DNA of 64,000 nt from Thermoprotei archaeon. GTDB taxonomy: Archaea > Thermoproteota > Thermoprotei_A > Sulfolobales > Acidilobaceae. The DNA lies in contig JARJMZ020000023.1 in the NCBI GenBank assembly GCA_029335875.2, forward strand, positions 1 to 64,000. The letters are read 5' to 3'. The stretch's first letter is position 1. Every line of letters starts with the position of its first letter. Positions 53,657 through 63,104 of this stretch are shown piece by piece. A model generated the notes under the pieces. It did no database searches, had not been told where the DNA came from, and saw only the letters and a list, made by a program, of their open reading frames with translations. Both the position numbers and the translations under genes were made by a program.

Positions 53657-54559
53657 CTAGATCTCCATGGAGCCTACTAGCAGCCCCACCATAGATATGG
53701 ACATTAGGGCTAGAACCCTCTTCTTATGGCTTAGAGCAGTGTCGCGCGTGGGCGACCTAACTAGGCGTGCAGCCTCCACAGCCACCATAGCGTCAACAGG
53801 CAGTATTATAGCGATATACCAGGCGTTTACAAGCCCTAGGACTGGGGGTAGGAGGCTTAGAGCTATTGAGGCTGCGTATAGTGAGGAGGATAGGGAGGCA
53901 GCCTTAGATTCCCCGTAGGTGTTAGCTATAGTCTTCGCCCCCACAGCCCTGTCCCCCTCAACATCCACTATGCCCTTAGCGACTTCGCGGCCGAGCACTG
54001 AGAGGAATACCATGGCCCAGAATATTGAAACCCTAAGGTAATCGTCGAACCCCCACAGGGGGCCTAAATAGTGTCTAGCTATGAAAACACCATAGACTAG
54101 GGGGAAAGCTGTCAGAAAAGCCACTATAACATTGCCCGCTATTAAAACCCTCTTACCCATAAAATTATAAAAGTGGGCTAGGGCGAGAAACCATAAAGCT
54201 ATAAGAGTAGTTTCAGGCATAGGCTCCACGAGGAAGGTGACAGCAACCCCTAGAAGAGCATATGCTAAGGCAAGCCTCCAAGCAAGCCCAACCCCAAGCC
54301 TCCCCGAAGGCAGGGGGCGCCAGGGAACGTTAACCCTATCAGCCTCCAAGTCAACAATATCGTTGACAACCATAATGGAGAAGACTATGAGAAAACCGCC
54401 AACAACTATAGACGCCAAGCTACTGAAAGGTATGAAGCTTGGAAAACCGCCAACAACTATAGACGATCCTAGAAGGAGGGCTGCAACACCCATTAAAGCG
54501 TTAACAGGCCTCCCAACCTCTATAGCAGCCAAGACAGTGTCCAAATACTTGGAGCCCAA
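53657..54559 (-). CDS. UbiA prenyltransferase, probable (S)-2,3-di-O-geranylgeranylglyceryl phosphate synthase
   Basis: The 300-residue membrane protein has about eight or nine helices and the two Asp-rich motifs NDIVDLEADRVNVPWRPLPS and DVEGDRAVGAKTIA. These match the archaeal DGGGP synthase, which adds the second geranylgeranyl chain to make the core ether lipid. It starts at ATG or a nearby alternative. The first helices contain an exact in-frame 23-base repeat described separately. An MBOAT or menaquinone-type UbiA is less likely because of the NDxxDxxxD form. Confidence 0.9.
   Translation of the reverse strand: MGSKYLDTVLAAIEVGRPVNALMGVAALLLGSSIVVGGFPSFIPFSSLASIVVGGFLIVFSIMVVNDIVDLEADRVNVPWRPLPSGRLGVGLAWRLALAYALLGVAVTFLVEPMPETTLIALWFLALAHFYNFMGKRVLIAGNVIVAFLTAFPLVYGVFIARHYLGPLWGFDDYLRVSIFWAMVFLSVLGREVAKGIVDVEGDRAVGAKTIANTYGESKAASLSSSLYAASIALSLLPPVLGLVNAWYIAIILPVDAMVAVEAARLVRSPTRDTALSHKKRVLALMSISMVGLLVGSMEI
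54392..54465. repeat. Exact 23-base direct repeat within the ether-lipid prenyltransferase gene
   Basis: The 23 bases at 54392-54414 recur at 54443-54465, 51 bases apart, keeping frame. The repeats encode SIVVGGF twice in the first membrane helices. Overall length is normal for the family, so this is more likely a local duplication or conversion than an added domain. Confidence 0.85.
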
Positions 54560-54699
54560 GGCTTAAACTCCTCTACTTACTATAGAGCTTCAGCCCGGAG
54601 GATTTAAATAGAGCTCCTGGAACGCTTAAACGACCTCGCGACAGCTGCCGTGCCGGGGCTGGGCGCGGCGGGCGAAATGTTAGATTATAATTTCTTTAG

Positions 54700-56157
54700 T
54701 TAGAGAGCTATCTTTTTCCTGTAGTAAGCGCTTACTATCATGTAGAGGGGTAGGTATTCTATTCTACCTAGGTACATGGCTATTATCGCGAGTATCTTAA
54801 TTATGGTTGGGGAGTCCTGGCTTATCAAGCCTACTGATAACCCTATGTCCGAGACTGCTGTTAGGGTCTCTACTAGGGTGTCGGCATAAGAGAACCCCCC
54901 TATGTTATAGTAGTCTAGGGCTGTTTTGAACGCTATTGATAGTGCTACCGCCATTATTACGTGGATTAATATGAAAGCGTATACAGCGGTTATGTCCTCG
55001 TGTTTAACCTCTAAGTCCCCGACCCTCCTCGTGATCACAGCCCCCCTGGGTATTAAGGGTCTCTCCAGCTCCCATAATATGCCCTTAACAGCTACTACTA
55101 TCCTTTTAATTTTAATGCCAGCTGCTGTGGAGAAAGTAGCCCCCCCAATAGCCATGGCTACAGCCAGTATAGCCTTGTAAGCTTCCGGCTCTTCTTTCAG
55201 GCTGCCTACCTGGAAGCCTGTTGTTGTGAGGGCTGAGACAAGGTTGTATAGTCTTATCCAGAAACGGTCTGGGCTGCCGGAGGCTATTGATATTATGGCG
55301 ACAGCCAGGGTTAGGAGTGCTAGGATCGCTGTGAAGCCTCTAACCTCGACTGACGAGAGGAAAGCGCGCACCCTGCCCCTGCTCATGTTGTAGAGGTCTG
55401 TGAAGTTTGTGGCCCCAAGGATCATTATTATAACCGTGGCTGCTAGGACTCCGTGTTTCCCGCTCTCATACCAGTATGTCATACTCCCATCTCTAGTGGT
55501 CATGCCCGCAGTCGCTATCCCAGTCATGGCATGGTTTACTGCCTCGAAGAAGCTCATTCCAGAGGCGTAGAGCAGAGCCACGCCTAACAGTGTGTAAGCC
55601 AGGTATAGGGTGAAAAGCCTCCTCATACTCGATATTAGGGTTGGGGCTAGCTTAGGGCCCCTCTCAACAATGTAGGCTGACCTTATAACACGGTATATGA
55701 ACGGTAGCAGGGCCCCCCCGAAAACCACTATGCCCAGCCCCCCAATCCACTGGGTCAGGCTCCTCCACATTAACACTACTGGGGGGGCTGACTCGAGAGA
55801 AGAAATCATTGTGAGCCCCGTGCCCGTCAGCCCGCTCATAGACTCGAAGTAGCCATCTATAGGGCTCATGTTGAAACTTACAGTGTAGAGTATAGCTGAG
55901 AATAGGGGCGCTAGGAGCCAGAAGAGGCTCACAACAATGAAGGCCTCCTCGAGCTCCGTGGCTGTAAACTTTCTAAACACAAGGTATAGTGAAAGTGACA
56001 GGGCTGAGAGAAAAGCTGAAACCAGGGTGAACTTAACGCTAACCCATCTCCACGCTTCCCCCGAAAATAGTAAGAAGGCGATCCCGTTGACTAGAGCCAT
56101 TAGAGAGAACACGAGGAGGAGGGCTGAGACACCGCTAGCTACAGCCTTTAAATTCAA
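54700..56157 (-). CDS. trkH: TrkH-family potassium uptake protein
   Basis: The 485-residue protein has four pore repeats with filter-like loops: SGLTGTGLTM, TGIATAGMTT, SALTTTGFQVG and TAVSDIGLSVG. These line the K+ pathway in Trk/Ktr proteins. No cytoplasmic TrkA-type regulatory gene is beside it; one may exist elsewhere. It uses ATG or a nearby alternative and reads away from the TyrRS gene's 3' end. Confidence 0.93.
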   Translation of the reverse strand: MNLKAVASGVSALLLVFSLMALVNGIAFLLFSGEAWRWVSVKFTLVSAFLSALSLSLYLVFRKFTATELEEAFIVVSLFWLLAPLFSAILYTVSFNMSPIDGYFESMSGLTGTGLTMISSLESAPPVVLMWRSLTQWIGGLGIVVFGGALLPFIYRVIRSAYIVERGPKLAPTLISSMRRLFTLYLAYTLLGVALLYASGMSFFEAVNHAMTGIATAGMTTRDGSMTYWYESGKHGVLAATVIIMILGATNFTDLYNMSRGRVRAFLSSVEVRGFTAILALLTLAVAIISIASGSPDRFWIRLYNLVSALTTTGFQVGSLKEEPEAYKAILAVAMAIGGATFSTAAGIKIKRIVVAVKGILWELERPLIPRGAVITRRVGDLEVKHEDITAVYAFILIHVIMAVALSIAFKTALDYYNIGGFSYADTLVETLTAVSDIGLSVGLISQDSPTIIKILAIIAMYLGRIEYLPLYMIVSAYYRKKIAL

Positions 56158-56223
56158 GAGCGCCCACCGCGCTCTCTGACAGTTAAAGTTTCCATTTAAG
56201 GGTGTAAGAGTGTTCTATATGAG

Positions 56224-57291
56224 CTATCTTGTAACTGCTTTACCTATAACCTCTATAGCTTCTCTTATGTCACTCCTCGACTCTACAAGGCTCCTCACAG
56301 GCTTTAGTAGTTCTATTAGGGCACGGGCTGTGGCTTCTTTAAGGTCTAGGGGGTGGAGTTCCCCTTTAACGTATGCCTGCTCCACCTCCTCTATGCTGTT
56401 GAACTCTATGGGGCCCCCGTATTTTGACGGCCTATCTACTTGTAGCCTGTACCCGCCCCTGGCTGCTAGTATGTGCTTGTTTATCTCTATTATAGGGTTG
56501 AATTCCAGGATCTTTGGGGGGCAGTATGCTCTCTTTATCTTCTCCCTTATAGCTTCGAGGGTGTCGTGTAGGAATATCGCTGTCTCCGGCTTGGACTTGC
56601 TCATCTTAGCCTCTGAGTAAACCTCGTCAACCTCTCCAGCCTCGATCTTCTGGGGTCCTTGGAGCCCGGTTATTATTGGCGTGTGTACTGCTATGGGCTT
56701 CTTGAGCTTCCTCCCCGTAACTCTCTCATATATTCTCCTCATTTCCTCCTTATCAGCTACATCCCTCGCTAGCATGTGGGCCTTCCTCTGATCCATCCCC
56801 CCAAGGGCTATGTCGAGGTCTAGGTAGAATATGTCTGCAACCTGCATAGCCGGGTATATGAGTTTGGAAGCGTCTATCTCAGCCTCTTCAGCCCTCCTAC
56901 CCATTATTGTTAGAGCCCTCTTAACCCTAGCTAGGCTCGAGCTCTTAGCCACCCCTATTACAAGGGCCCAGTAGTCGGGGTCTGAGGCTAGCTCCTCCGC
57001 GTCCACGAACTTCACCCTGTCGACTGGGAGGCCGAGGGCTCCCATGAACTCTCTGAGGAGCCTGGCGGACCCCCTTATCAGCTCCATGTCCCCCCCTAGC
57101 TTATCGTTTATAAAAGCGTGCCATGTAGCCTCGAGGATCGTGAATTCCACGCCGGCCTCAACAATGTCTGAGACTTTGAACATCCACGCGAGCCACCCTA
57201 CATGGTAGAGGCCGCTGGGCTCATAGCCTATGTATCCTTTAATAGTGCCGCCCCCCTCGAGGACTCTTTCGAGCTCCTCTCCCGTCACCAC
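56224..57291 (-). CDS. tyrS: Tyrosyl-tRNA synthetase (archaeal type)
   Basis: The 355-residue class I synthetase has the HIGH equivalent in GYEPSGLYHVGWLAWMFKVS and the KMSKS loop in EAKMSKSKPETAIFLHD. AMQVADIFYLDLDIALGGMD QRKAH (split here) is the tyrosine/tRNA site typical of archaeal and eukaryal TyrRS, which lacks the bacterial S4 domain. It charges tRNA-Tyr. Divergent from the S15 gene over about 150 bases. Confidence 0.96.
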   Translation of the reverse strand: MVTGEELERVLEGGGTIKGYIGYEPSGLYHVGWLAWMFKVSDIVEAGVEFTILEATWHAFINDKLGGDMELIRGSARLLREFMGALGLPVDRVKFVDAEELASDPDYWALVIGVAKSSSLARVKRALTIMGRRAEEAEIDASKLIYPAMQVADIFYLDLDIALGGMDQRKAHMLARDVADKEEMRRIYERVTGRKLKKPIAVHTPIITGLQGPQKIEAGEVDEVYSEAKMSKSKPETAIFLHDTLEAIREKIKRAYCPPKILEFNPIIEINKHILAARGGYRLQVDRPSKYGGPIEFNSIEEVEQAYVKGELHPLDLKEATARALIELLKPVRSLVESRSDIREAIEVIGKAVTR

Positions 57292-57441
57292 TTCCAGGGT
57301 GTTCCTTACTATTAGGTTGAACCTGCCCGGTACAATAGTGGGGCACCATCTGGGATCGTAAGGTTTGAAGGCTTAAATATGCTAGTTCTTCTAAAGCTTT
57401 TAAACCGTGGGCGTAGATTCAAGGGTTGAAGAGAGGAGCTG

Positions 57442-57909
57442 GTGGGTGTATTGAATAAGAAGAAGGGGAAGGGGCAGTCTAGGTCTACGAGGCCTGCGAG
57501 GCCCATACCGCCAAGCTGGCTAGCCTATACTCCAGAGGAGATAGAGCTTATAATAGAGGAGCTAGCTAAGAAAGGCTACAAGCCAAGCATGATAGGAGTC
57601 ATACTTAGAGACCAGTTTGGAATATCCCTAGTTAAGCCTATACTAGGTAAGAGGATAACAGAAGTGCTCGAAGAGAAAGGCCTCCAGACCAGGGTCCCCG
57701 AAGACCTCCTAAGCCTCCTAAAGAAGGTTGTAAACCTGAGGAGGCACCTTGAAGAGTACCCCAAGGATTACGCTGCCAAGAAAGGCCTAATAGACTTAGA
57801 GTCTAAGATAAGGAGGGCAGTGAAATACTATAAGAGAGTAGGGAAACTACCGAGAGACTGGGAGTACACGCCTGAATCAGCCAAGCTACTAGTAGCTGGA
57901 GAGCTTTAA
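57442..57909 (+). CDS. rps15: Ribosomal protein S15 (archaeal S13/S15 type)
   Basis: The 155-residue protein has the archaeal N-terminal domain with [20 protein letters not shown] followed by the S15 core ([40 protein letters not shown]), which binds 16S rRNA. The GTG at 57442 is the first start; a TTG at 57451 after GGTGGGTG is an alternative that loses three residues. CTTTTAAACC near 57395 is the promoter candidate. Confidence 0.96.
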   Translation: MGVLNKKKGKGQSRSTRPARPIPPSWLAYTPEEIELIIEELAKKGYKPSMIGVILRDQFGISLVKPILGKRITEVLEEKGLQTRVPEDLLSLLKKVVNLRRHLEEYPKDYAAKKGLIDLESKIRRAVKYYKRVGKLPRDWEYTPESAKLLVAGEL

Positions 57910-58014
57910 TCAAGCCCACACCCCCATCTCCCCGCACGGCCGCTAATAGGGGCTATTAATGCCCTTATAGCCTCTAGTTGTTCAAGTGTTTAAAGGGGGC
58001 GGGGACTGAGCGTT

Positions 58015-58818
58015 TTGGATTTCGAGGCCCTCAGAGGCTACTATGACATTGTGGCCCGCCTAGGCTTATCCCTTGTGGTTATCTTAGGGTTCGCGCTAAC
58101 CTACTATCTCCTGAATGGTTTTCTCGGCAAGTTGAGGGCTAGGAGGGTTATTGAGAGGGGTCTCGAGAACACTATTAAAGTCTTGGCCCTAGCTGTTATT
58201 GTCATAGTCGCTGTCCCCTTCGTTTTCTCTATCCTCGTAGGCTACCAGATGGCCATGCTTTTCTCTATAGCTGTTTTGGCGCTTACAGGCTTAGTCCTAG
58301 CCCTCGCGGTGAAAGGCTATACTTCAAACATTATATCACAGCTTCTAATAGTCTCAGAGGGGGTTTTAAGAGAGGGCGAGTATGTTAAGATCGAGTTGGG
58401 CTCCGGAGGCTATGAGGGTAGGGTTTTATCGAGTAGCGGGGGCTACCTGATACTAAAGGATGATAGGGGGAACGCCATCCACATACCTTACAGTATATTA
58501 AACAATTCCATAATAGTCAAAATGACTGGGGGCCTAATCAGGGTTAAACTGAAGGTTAAAGGCGGAGATCTCACGGTAGAGCGCGTCCTCCACATGGTAG
58601 AATCTACGCTGGAAAAATGTAAAACCATAGATAAAAGAGACCTCACAGTGAAACTCCTAAGAGTAGGAGATGAAGACGCGGAGAAAGTAGTGATAATGAT
58701 GGTGGAAGCTAAAACTTTAAACCCGAGAAACGAAGATAAAGCCAAAGAGGAGATCGTAGAACTCCTAGTCAAGAACATACCCTACGAGACCTCGGCAACC
58801 ATAATAGAAGAGGGTTAG
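58015..58818 (+). CDS. MscS-type mechanosensitive channel
   Basis: The 267-residue protein has three N-terminal membrane helices (to about residue 110) and the MscS-like beta domain: LALAVKGYTSNIISQLLIVS at the pore-helix end, GEYVKIELGSGGYEGRVLSS, and DDRGNAIHIPYSILNNSIIV, typical of the family. It should relieve turgor during osmotic downshock. The start is TTG after GGGGGCGGGG. Confidence 0.9.
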   Translation: MDFEALRGYYDIVARLGLSLVVILGFALTYYLLNGFLGKLRARRVIERGLENTIKVLALAVIVIVAVPFVFSILVGYQMAMLFSIAVLALTGLVLALAVKGYTSNIISQLLIVSEGVLREGEYVKIELGSGGYEGRVLSSSGGYLILKDDRGNAIHIPYSILNNSIIVKMTGGLIRVKLKVKGGDLTVERVLHMVESTLEKCKTIDKRDLTVKLLRVGDEDAEKVVIMMVEAKTLNPRNEDKAKEEIVELLVKNIPYETSATIIEEG

Positions 58819-58992
58819 CCCGGCGGCCAGCTATACTGTTGACTCATGGAGGCCTGGCGGGGGCGGTTCTTGAGGCTTAGAGGCTTGGCTGGCCAGAGCT
58901 AATGGCGTGCCGGGTGTTGTTTGGGGGAAACGCTTTTAACTTGATATTCTCACAGTGGCTAGTGGGGGAGCTGGGTTTAAGGGGTGTTGGTT

Positions 58993-60249
58993 TTGAAGTA
59001 TCTTATTAAGGCTAGGTTTGAGGTTGACGGTAAGGTTGATAAACACGATATTATAGGGGCTGTTTTCGGTCAGACTGAGGGTCTTCTCGGCTCAGAGTTT
59101 GATCTTGAGGATTTGCAGGAGAAGGATAAGATTGGGAGGGTTCAGGTGGAGTTTAAACATGTGGGTAATAAGACTATGGGGGTCCTTCAGGTTCCAAGCA
59201 ATCTTGACAGGGTTGAGACGGCCATAGTTGCCGCTATGCTGGAGACTGTTGACAGGGTTGGCCCCTACTCTGCAAGGCTTATAGTGGAGGAGATAAAAGA
59301 CCTGAGGGCTGAGAAGATTAAGGTCATAGTTGAGAGGGCTAAGGAGATATTGAAGAAAATCAGGGAGGGGGAGCCTGACATTAAAGAGGTTATAAGGCAG
59401 GTGGAGGCTGAGACTGGGAGGGTTCCAAGGCTCATAGAGTATGGGCCCGAGAGGCTCCCAGCAGGCCCGGATGTTGAAAGCTCAGACACCCTAATAATAG
59501 TTGAGGGTAGGGCTGACGTTGTAAACCTGCTTAAATACGGCTACACTAACGTGGTAGCCCTCGAGGGAGCTAAGGAGCAGGCTCCCGAGACTATAAGGAG
59601 GCTGGCCCAGACCAAGAAAGTTATACTATTCGTAGACGGGGACAGGGGCGGGGAGCTCATAGCCTCTAATATAATAGGCAATGTTAAAGTCGACTATGTA
59701 GCCAGAGCCCCCAGAGGGAGGGAGGTGGAGCAGCTCACTGGGAGGGAGATAGCTAAAGCTCTAAGCGAAATGGTCACAGCCGAAGAGTTCATGAAAAGCC
59801 TGAAGCCGGAGGAGGCTAAACCCCCAGCCCAGGTCACAATGCCCGAAGCCGGGGTCACGCCCCCGGCGGTAGAGGAGCCTAAGCCTCAAGTGGAGGAGGC
59901 GCAGCCGCCCCCTCAAGCCGAGGCTGTAGCGGTGGAGACTGTGACGGTGGCTATACCCAGGAATGTGGTTGCTGATATTGAGAAGCTTAAGGGCACCCTT
60001 GAAGCTGTCATGTACGACAGCTCGTGGAACGAGATATCTAGGGTTAAGGTTAAAGACTTGTTTGCCAGCCTTCAGAGCCTGGAGCCGGGGAAGGCTTTCG
60101 CCATAGTATTTGACGGTATAGTGACTCAGAGGCTTCTCGAGGCTGCTGCTGAGAAGGGTGTGAGTATTCTGGTGGGGGCTAGGCTGGGGGGTAAGCTTAG
60201 CTTTAAGCCTCCGAGTGTTAGGGTTTTGACTTTCAACGATCTCACATAG
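58993..60249 (+). CDS. dnaG: Archaeal DnaG primase-like protein
   Basis: I start at TTG 58993 because GGTG lies 6 bases before it and the protein then opens KYLIKARFEVDG, as family members do; GTG 58984 would add three residues. The 418-residue protein has the TOPRIM motifs IIVEGRADVVNLLKYG (about 168-183) and FVDGDRGGEL (about 213-222), with DIIGAVFGQTEGLLG at the start. Archaeal DnaG works with the exosome as well as showing primase activity. The Pro/Glu-rich linker near residues 270-315 leads to a C-terminal domain. Its stop is immediately followed by the stop of PolB on the other strand. Confidence 0.94.
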   Translation: MKYLIKARFEVDGKVDKHDIIGAVFGQTEGLLGSEFDLEDLQEKDKIGRVQVEFKHVGNKTMGVLQVPSNLDRVETAIVAAMLETVDRVGPYSARLIVEEIKDLRAEKIKVIVERAKEILKKIREGEPDIKEVIRQVEAETGRVPRLIEYGPERLPAGPDVESSDTLIIVEGRADVVNLLKYGYTNVVALEGAKEQAPETIRRLAQTKKVILFVDGDRGGELIASNIIGNVKVDYVARAPRGREVEQLTGREIAKALSEMVTAEEFMKSLKPEEAKPPAQVTMPEAGVTPPAVEEPKPQVEEAQPPPQAEAVAVETVTVAIPRNVVADIEKLKGTLEAVMYDSSWNEISRVKVKDLFASLQSLEPGKAFAIVFDGIVTQRLLEAAAEKGVSILVGARLGGKLSFKPPSVRVLTFNDLT

Positions 60250-62655
60250 TCACATAGTTTTCTTCCCGAAATAGTCTAGGAGGCTCCTCTGCGCGCCCCC
60301 GGCTTTGAGCTGTTTTTCTGTTATGCCGAAGTAGCCTAGTATTCTCAGGGCTGCCGGTATTACTTGTTTGTCCACGTAGTACTCTACGTCTATGTCTTCG
60401 GGGTTAGCCATGAAGTATGGTTTAGCCCTTGTGTATAGGGGGCCTGAGCCCTTGGTTATCACGTAGCCTATCTTAACCCCCGGCTCTACTCTAATGCCGG
60501 ACTTTATCATCACCCTCGCAGCTGTTATGTGGGGCTGCTCAGCCTTATACTCTTCAAGCCTCCTGGTAATAGTCTTCCATATGACGAGTTTATCCATGTT
60601 TATAACCCCCTCCCTAAGCATTCTTATTACATCCCTCACATATTCCACGGCTTTAGATGTGCACCCTGTTTTGAGGACTAGCTCAGCAACTGTAGCTTGA
60701 GTATCTTTAGCTAGGTCGCTCCAGTCCCCCCTCACGGCCTCGAACCCCACAACGTCAATCTTACCCTCTATCGTTAGCCCCACATACCTCTTCTTAGCCT
60801 CTGTGAAGAAAACCTTAGAGTATACCTTGTCTACTTTAATGTCGAACCCCAGCTCCCCCTCAACATAGCTTATCAAAGCCTCTATCTTGCTAGGCTCGTA
60901 GCTTACGAATAGGCTGTCAGTATCCCCATATATGACGTTTAGCCCCAGCTCCCTCGCCTTCTTAATAGCGGACTTTATCAGGTTCCTACCCCAGGCTGTT
61001 ACGGCCTCAGCACACTCCCTACAATACCATCTTGCTGAAAGCCACCCCATATAGCCGTAGCTGGCGTTAGCTAAGACTTTTATAGCCTTCTGCCTCTCGT
61101 CGAGGAGCCTGTACTCGGGGCTGTCTTTGGGCGTTTTCTCCATAGCTTTCTTGATCTCCTTCCTCCACTTGAGGAATCTCTCGAGAGTCTTCTTAAAGAA
61201 CCCTGGAGGGTCTACTCTAAACTTGTGGCCCACCTCCGGGGCTATGTTAACTTCGCCCTCATAATCCTCTCCAGGCTTTATCAGAGTGTCGGGCCCCACG
61301 TTATATTTAACCATAATATTCGGGTACATGCTGGCGAAGTCTAGGACTGCAACGTTACCGTGTATTCCAGGCTTAGGCTCCAGGACTATGGCGCCCTCAT
61401 AAGTCTCCTCGCCCCTCTCCTCCCTGCTGGGGACCAGCTCCCCCCTCTTATAGGCTTCCCTCATAAGCCTCCACTCTAGCCTATAGCCTACGCTAGCCGT
61501 CATAACCTGGTCTAGGGGTAGCCCGCTTATCTGGCTCATCTGGGCTCCGAAGGGTAGGAATTTAAGGGCTAAGCCCATTGTTGAAACCACGTCATCCCTC
61601 AAATAATCCCTTAGGATCCTCCTCTTCCCCGGGTCCGCCCAGTATTCTCCTATCTGCCACCATTCTAGGAGGACTCTCTTCTCCTTAGGCATAACTCCCA
61701 TGTAGTCCGCCACTTCGTCGAGGCTCTTAACTTTAACCTCGCCGATCTCCATTGCGAAGTCTAGGAGGTCTACGTTGAGCCTCCCGGGTATTGATATGTG
61801 GCCGTAGGCGCTACTCTGGGGGGTCCCGCCCCTCTTCCTGCCCACATCCAGGGTTATCCCATGTATTTTAGCCCTCTCCATGAGATATGGCCAGTCGAAC
61901 CTGTTCTGGTTGTAGCCCACTATTATGTCTGGGTCCAGTTTTTTAACCTCCTCGACGAAAGCCCTTATCAGCCTAGCGTCTCCCCCCTCAGCCTCTATTA
62001 TCGTGGGCTCCCCGCTCCCCGGGTAGCTCGAGAGCCCCACCATTATTATAGGGTCCCTCTTAGGGTCCGGGGTCTTCCTGGGATTGTAGACTTCAATGTC
62101 GAAAGCTAGTATTCTGAGGCCCTCGAGGGGGTCAACGTTAACCTTCCCGGGATCCTCTTCTATCTCGCTTTTAACAATGTAGACATCCCTAATACCATAA
62201 TACCCCGGGTTCTGGGCTTTCTCAGCCCTAGCAACATACCACCTCATAGGGTATATGTTCTTATCTATTAGAAACCTCAAGGCAAACCTTATGTCAGCCT
62301 CCAGAACACCCCTAACCCCGGGGAGCTCGCCAACCTCCTCCCTATAAACCCTCACACTAGCGGGGACAACAGTAGTTATCTTGAGGGCCTTAACAGGACT
62401 CCCATAATAAAGCCTCTCAACAACATCAACTGAAACTATGGGGCTAGAAGGCTTGGAAACCCTTTTAACAGCCTCAGCCACAAGCCCCGGGTCAGCCTCA
62501 TCTTCGAGGATAACGTAGAAGTAGGGCCTAAAACCCTCATAGATGAGGGCAGCCCTCCTCCCATCGTGAAGCCTAGACCATAGGAGAACCTTAGGCTCCC
62601 CCCCAATAACCTCGTAGCTAGCGTCCAGAACCTGGAAAGACAGCTCTTCAGTCAA
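60250..62655 (-). CDS. polB: Family B DNA polymerase
   Basis: The 801-residue polymerase has proofreading motifs LAFDIEVYNP (Exo I, Asp186 and Glu188), VGYNQNRFDWPYL (Exo II) and LRDDVVSTMGL (Exo III). Polymerase motifs are VLDFASMYPNIM (motif A), VLANASYGYMGW (motif B) and VIYGDTDSLFV (motif C, both metal-binding Asp). All catalytic residues are present, no intein is seen. The N-terminal part to about residue 130 fits the uracil-sensing region of archaeal PolB. It is a main replicative or repair polymerase; other PolB copies may lie elsewhere. Confidence 0.96.
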   Translation of the reverse strand: MTEELSFQVLDASYEVIGGEPKVLLWSRLHDGRRAALIYEGFRPYFYVILEDEADPGLVAEAVKRVSKPSSPIVSVDVVERLYYGSPVKALKITTVVPASVRVYREEVGELPGVRGVLEADIRFALRFLIDKNIYPMRWYVARAEKAQNPGYYGIRDVYIVKSEIEEDPGKVNVDPLEGLRILAFDIEVYNPRKTPDPKRDPIIMVGLSSYPGSGEPTIIEAEGGDARLIRAFVEEVKKLDPDIIVGYNQNRFDWPYLMERAKIHGITLDVGRKRGGTPQSSAYGHISIPGRLNVDLLDFAMEIGEVKVKSLDEVADYMGVMPKEKRVLLEWWQIGEYWADPGKRRILRDYLRDDVVSTMGLALKFLPFGAQMSQISGLPLDQVMTASVGYRLEWRLMREAYKRGELVPSREERGEETYEGAIVLEPKPGIHGNVAVLDFASMYPNIMVKYNVGPDTLIKPGEDYEGEVNIAPEVGHKFRVDPPGFFKKTLERFLKWRKEIKKAMEKTPKDSPEYRLLDERQKAIKVLANASYGYMGWLSARWYCRECAEAVTAWGRNLIKSAIKKARELGLNVIYGDTDSLFVSYEPSKIEALISYVEGELGFDIKVDKVYSKVFFTEAKKRYVGLTIEGKIDVVGFEAVRGDWSDLAKDTQATVAELVLKTGCTSKAVEYVRDVIRMLREGVINMDKLVIWKTITRRLEEYKAEQPHITAARVMIKSGIRVEPGVKIGYVITKGSGPLYTRAKPYFMANPEDIDVEYYVDKQVIPAALRILGYFGITEKQLKAGGAQRSLLDYFGKKTM

Positions 62656-62756
62656 ACCCCCAACCCTAATAATAAGTATACCTCTGGAGACTAATAACTG
62701 GAAGACTCAGTTTTTAACTAAAAATGTTTTGAGCTCGGAGCGTGGCAGCCCTGTCT

Positions 62757-63080
62757 TTAGCTTTCCAGTATTTGCCTTATCTTTTCCTCAGCCTCTTTAA
62801 CCGCCAGCTCCTCGCTCGGCTTCACTGTCTCGGGGTTGAAGGGGTACCTGCTCAGCACTAGTTTCACTGTCCCGTCTTCTAGTTGGGCGAATAGTTGTGG
62901 TAGCCAAGCCATTCCCAGGTCGTCTGTTTCCCCATGTTCTATCGCGTATACGTAGTCTTCGTTTTTGATTTCAAGTTCTACTTCTAGTTTCTCTGCTAGT
63001 TTTCTCGCTAGCCTCACCCAGTCTTTGTGTAGTGGGTGGAATTCCGCCGTGTCTAGTATTATTTTAACTATTCTGGGCAA
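62757..63080 (-). CDS. Small unknown protein between PolB and endonuclease IV-like genes
   Basis: The 107-residue protein is compact and soluble, with a probable beta-alpha-beta start (MPRIVKIILDTAEFHPLHKD), a central KNEDYVYAIEHGETDDLGMAW segment (positions about 39-60), and a charged C-terminal helix. His, Glu and Asp residues recur in the middle, which could bind metal. The fold may be thioredoxin-like, without a CxxC. It follows the endonuclease IV-like gene by 24 bases on the same strand, hinting at a DNA repair link. I do not recognise the family. Confidence 0.7.
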   Translation of the reverse strand: MPRIVKIILDTAEFHPLHKDWVRLARKLAEKLEVELEIKNEDYVYAIEHGETDDLGMAWLPQLFAQLEDGTVKLVLSRYPFNPETVKPSEELAVKEAEEKIRQILES

Positions 63081-63104
63081 GCTTTCCTCACCTAGGGTTT
63101 AGCT

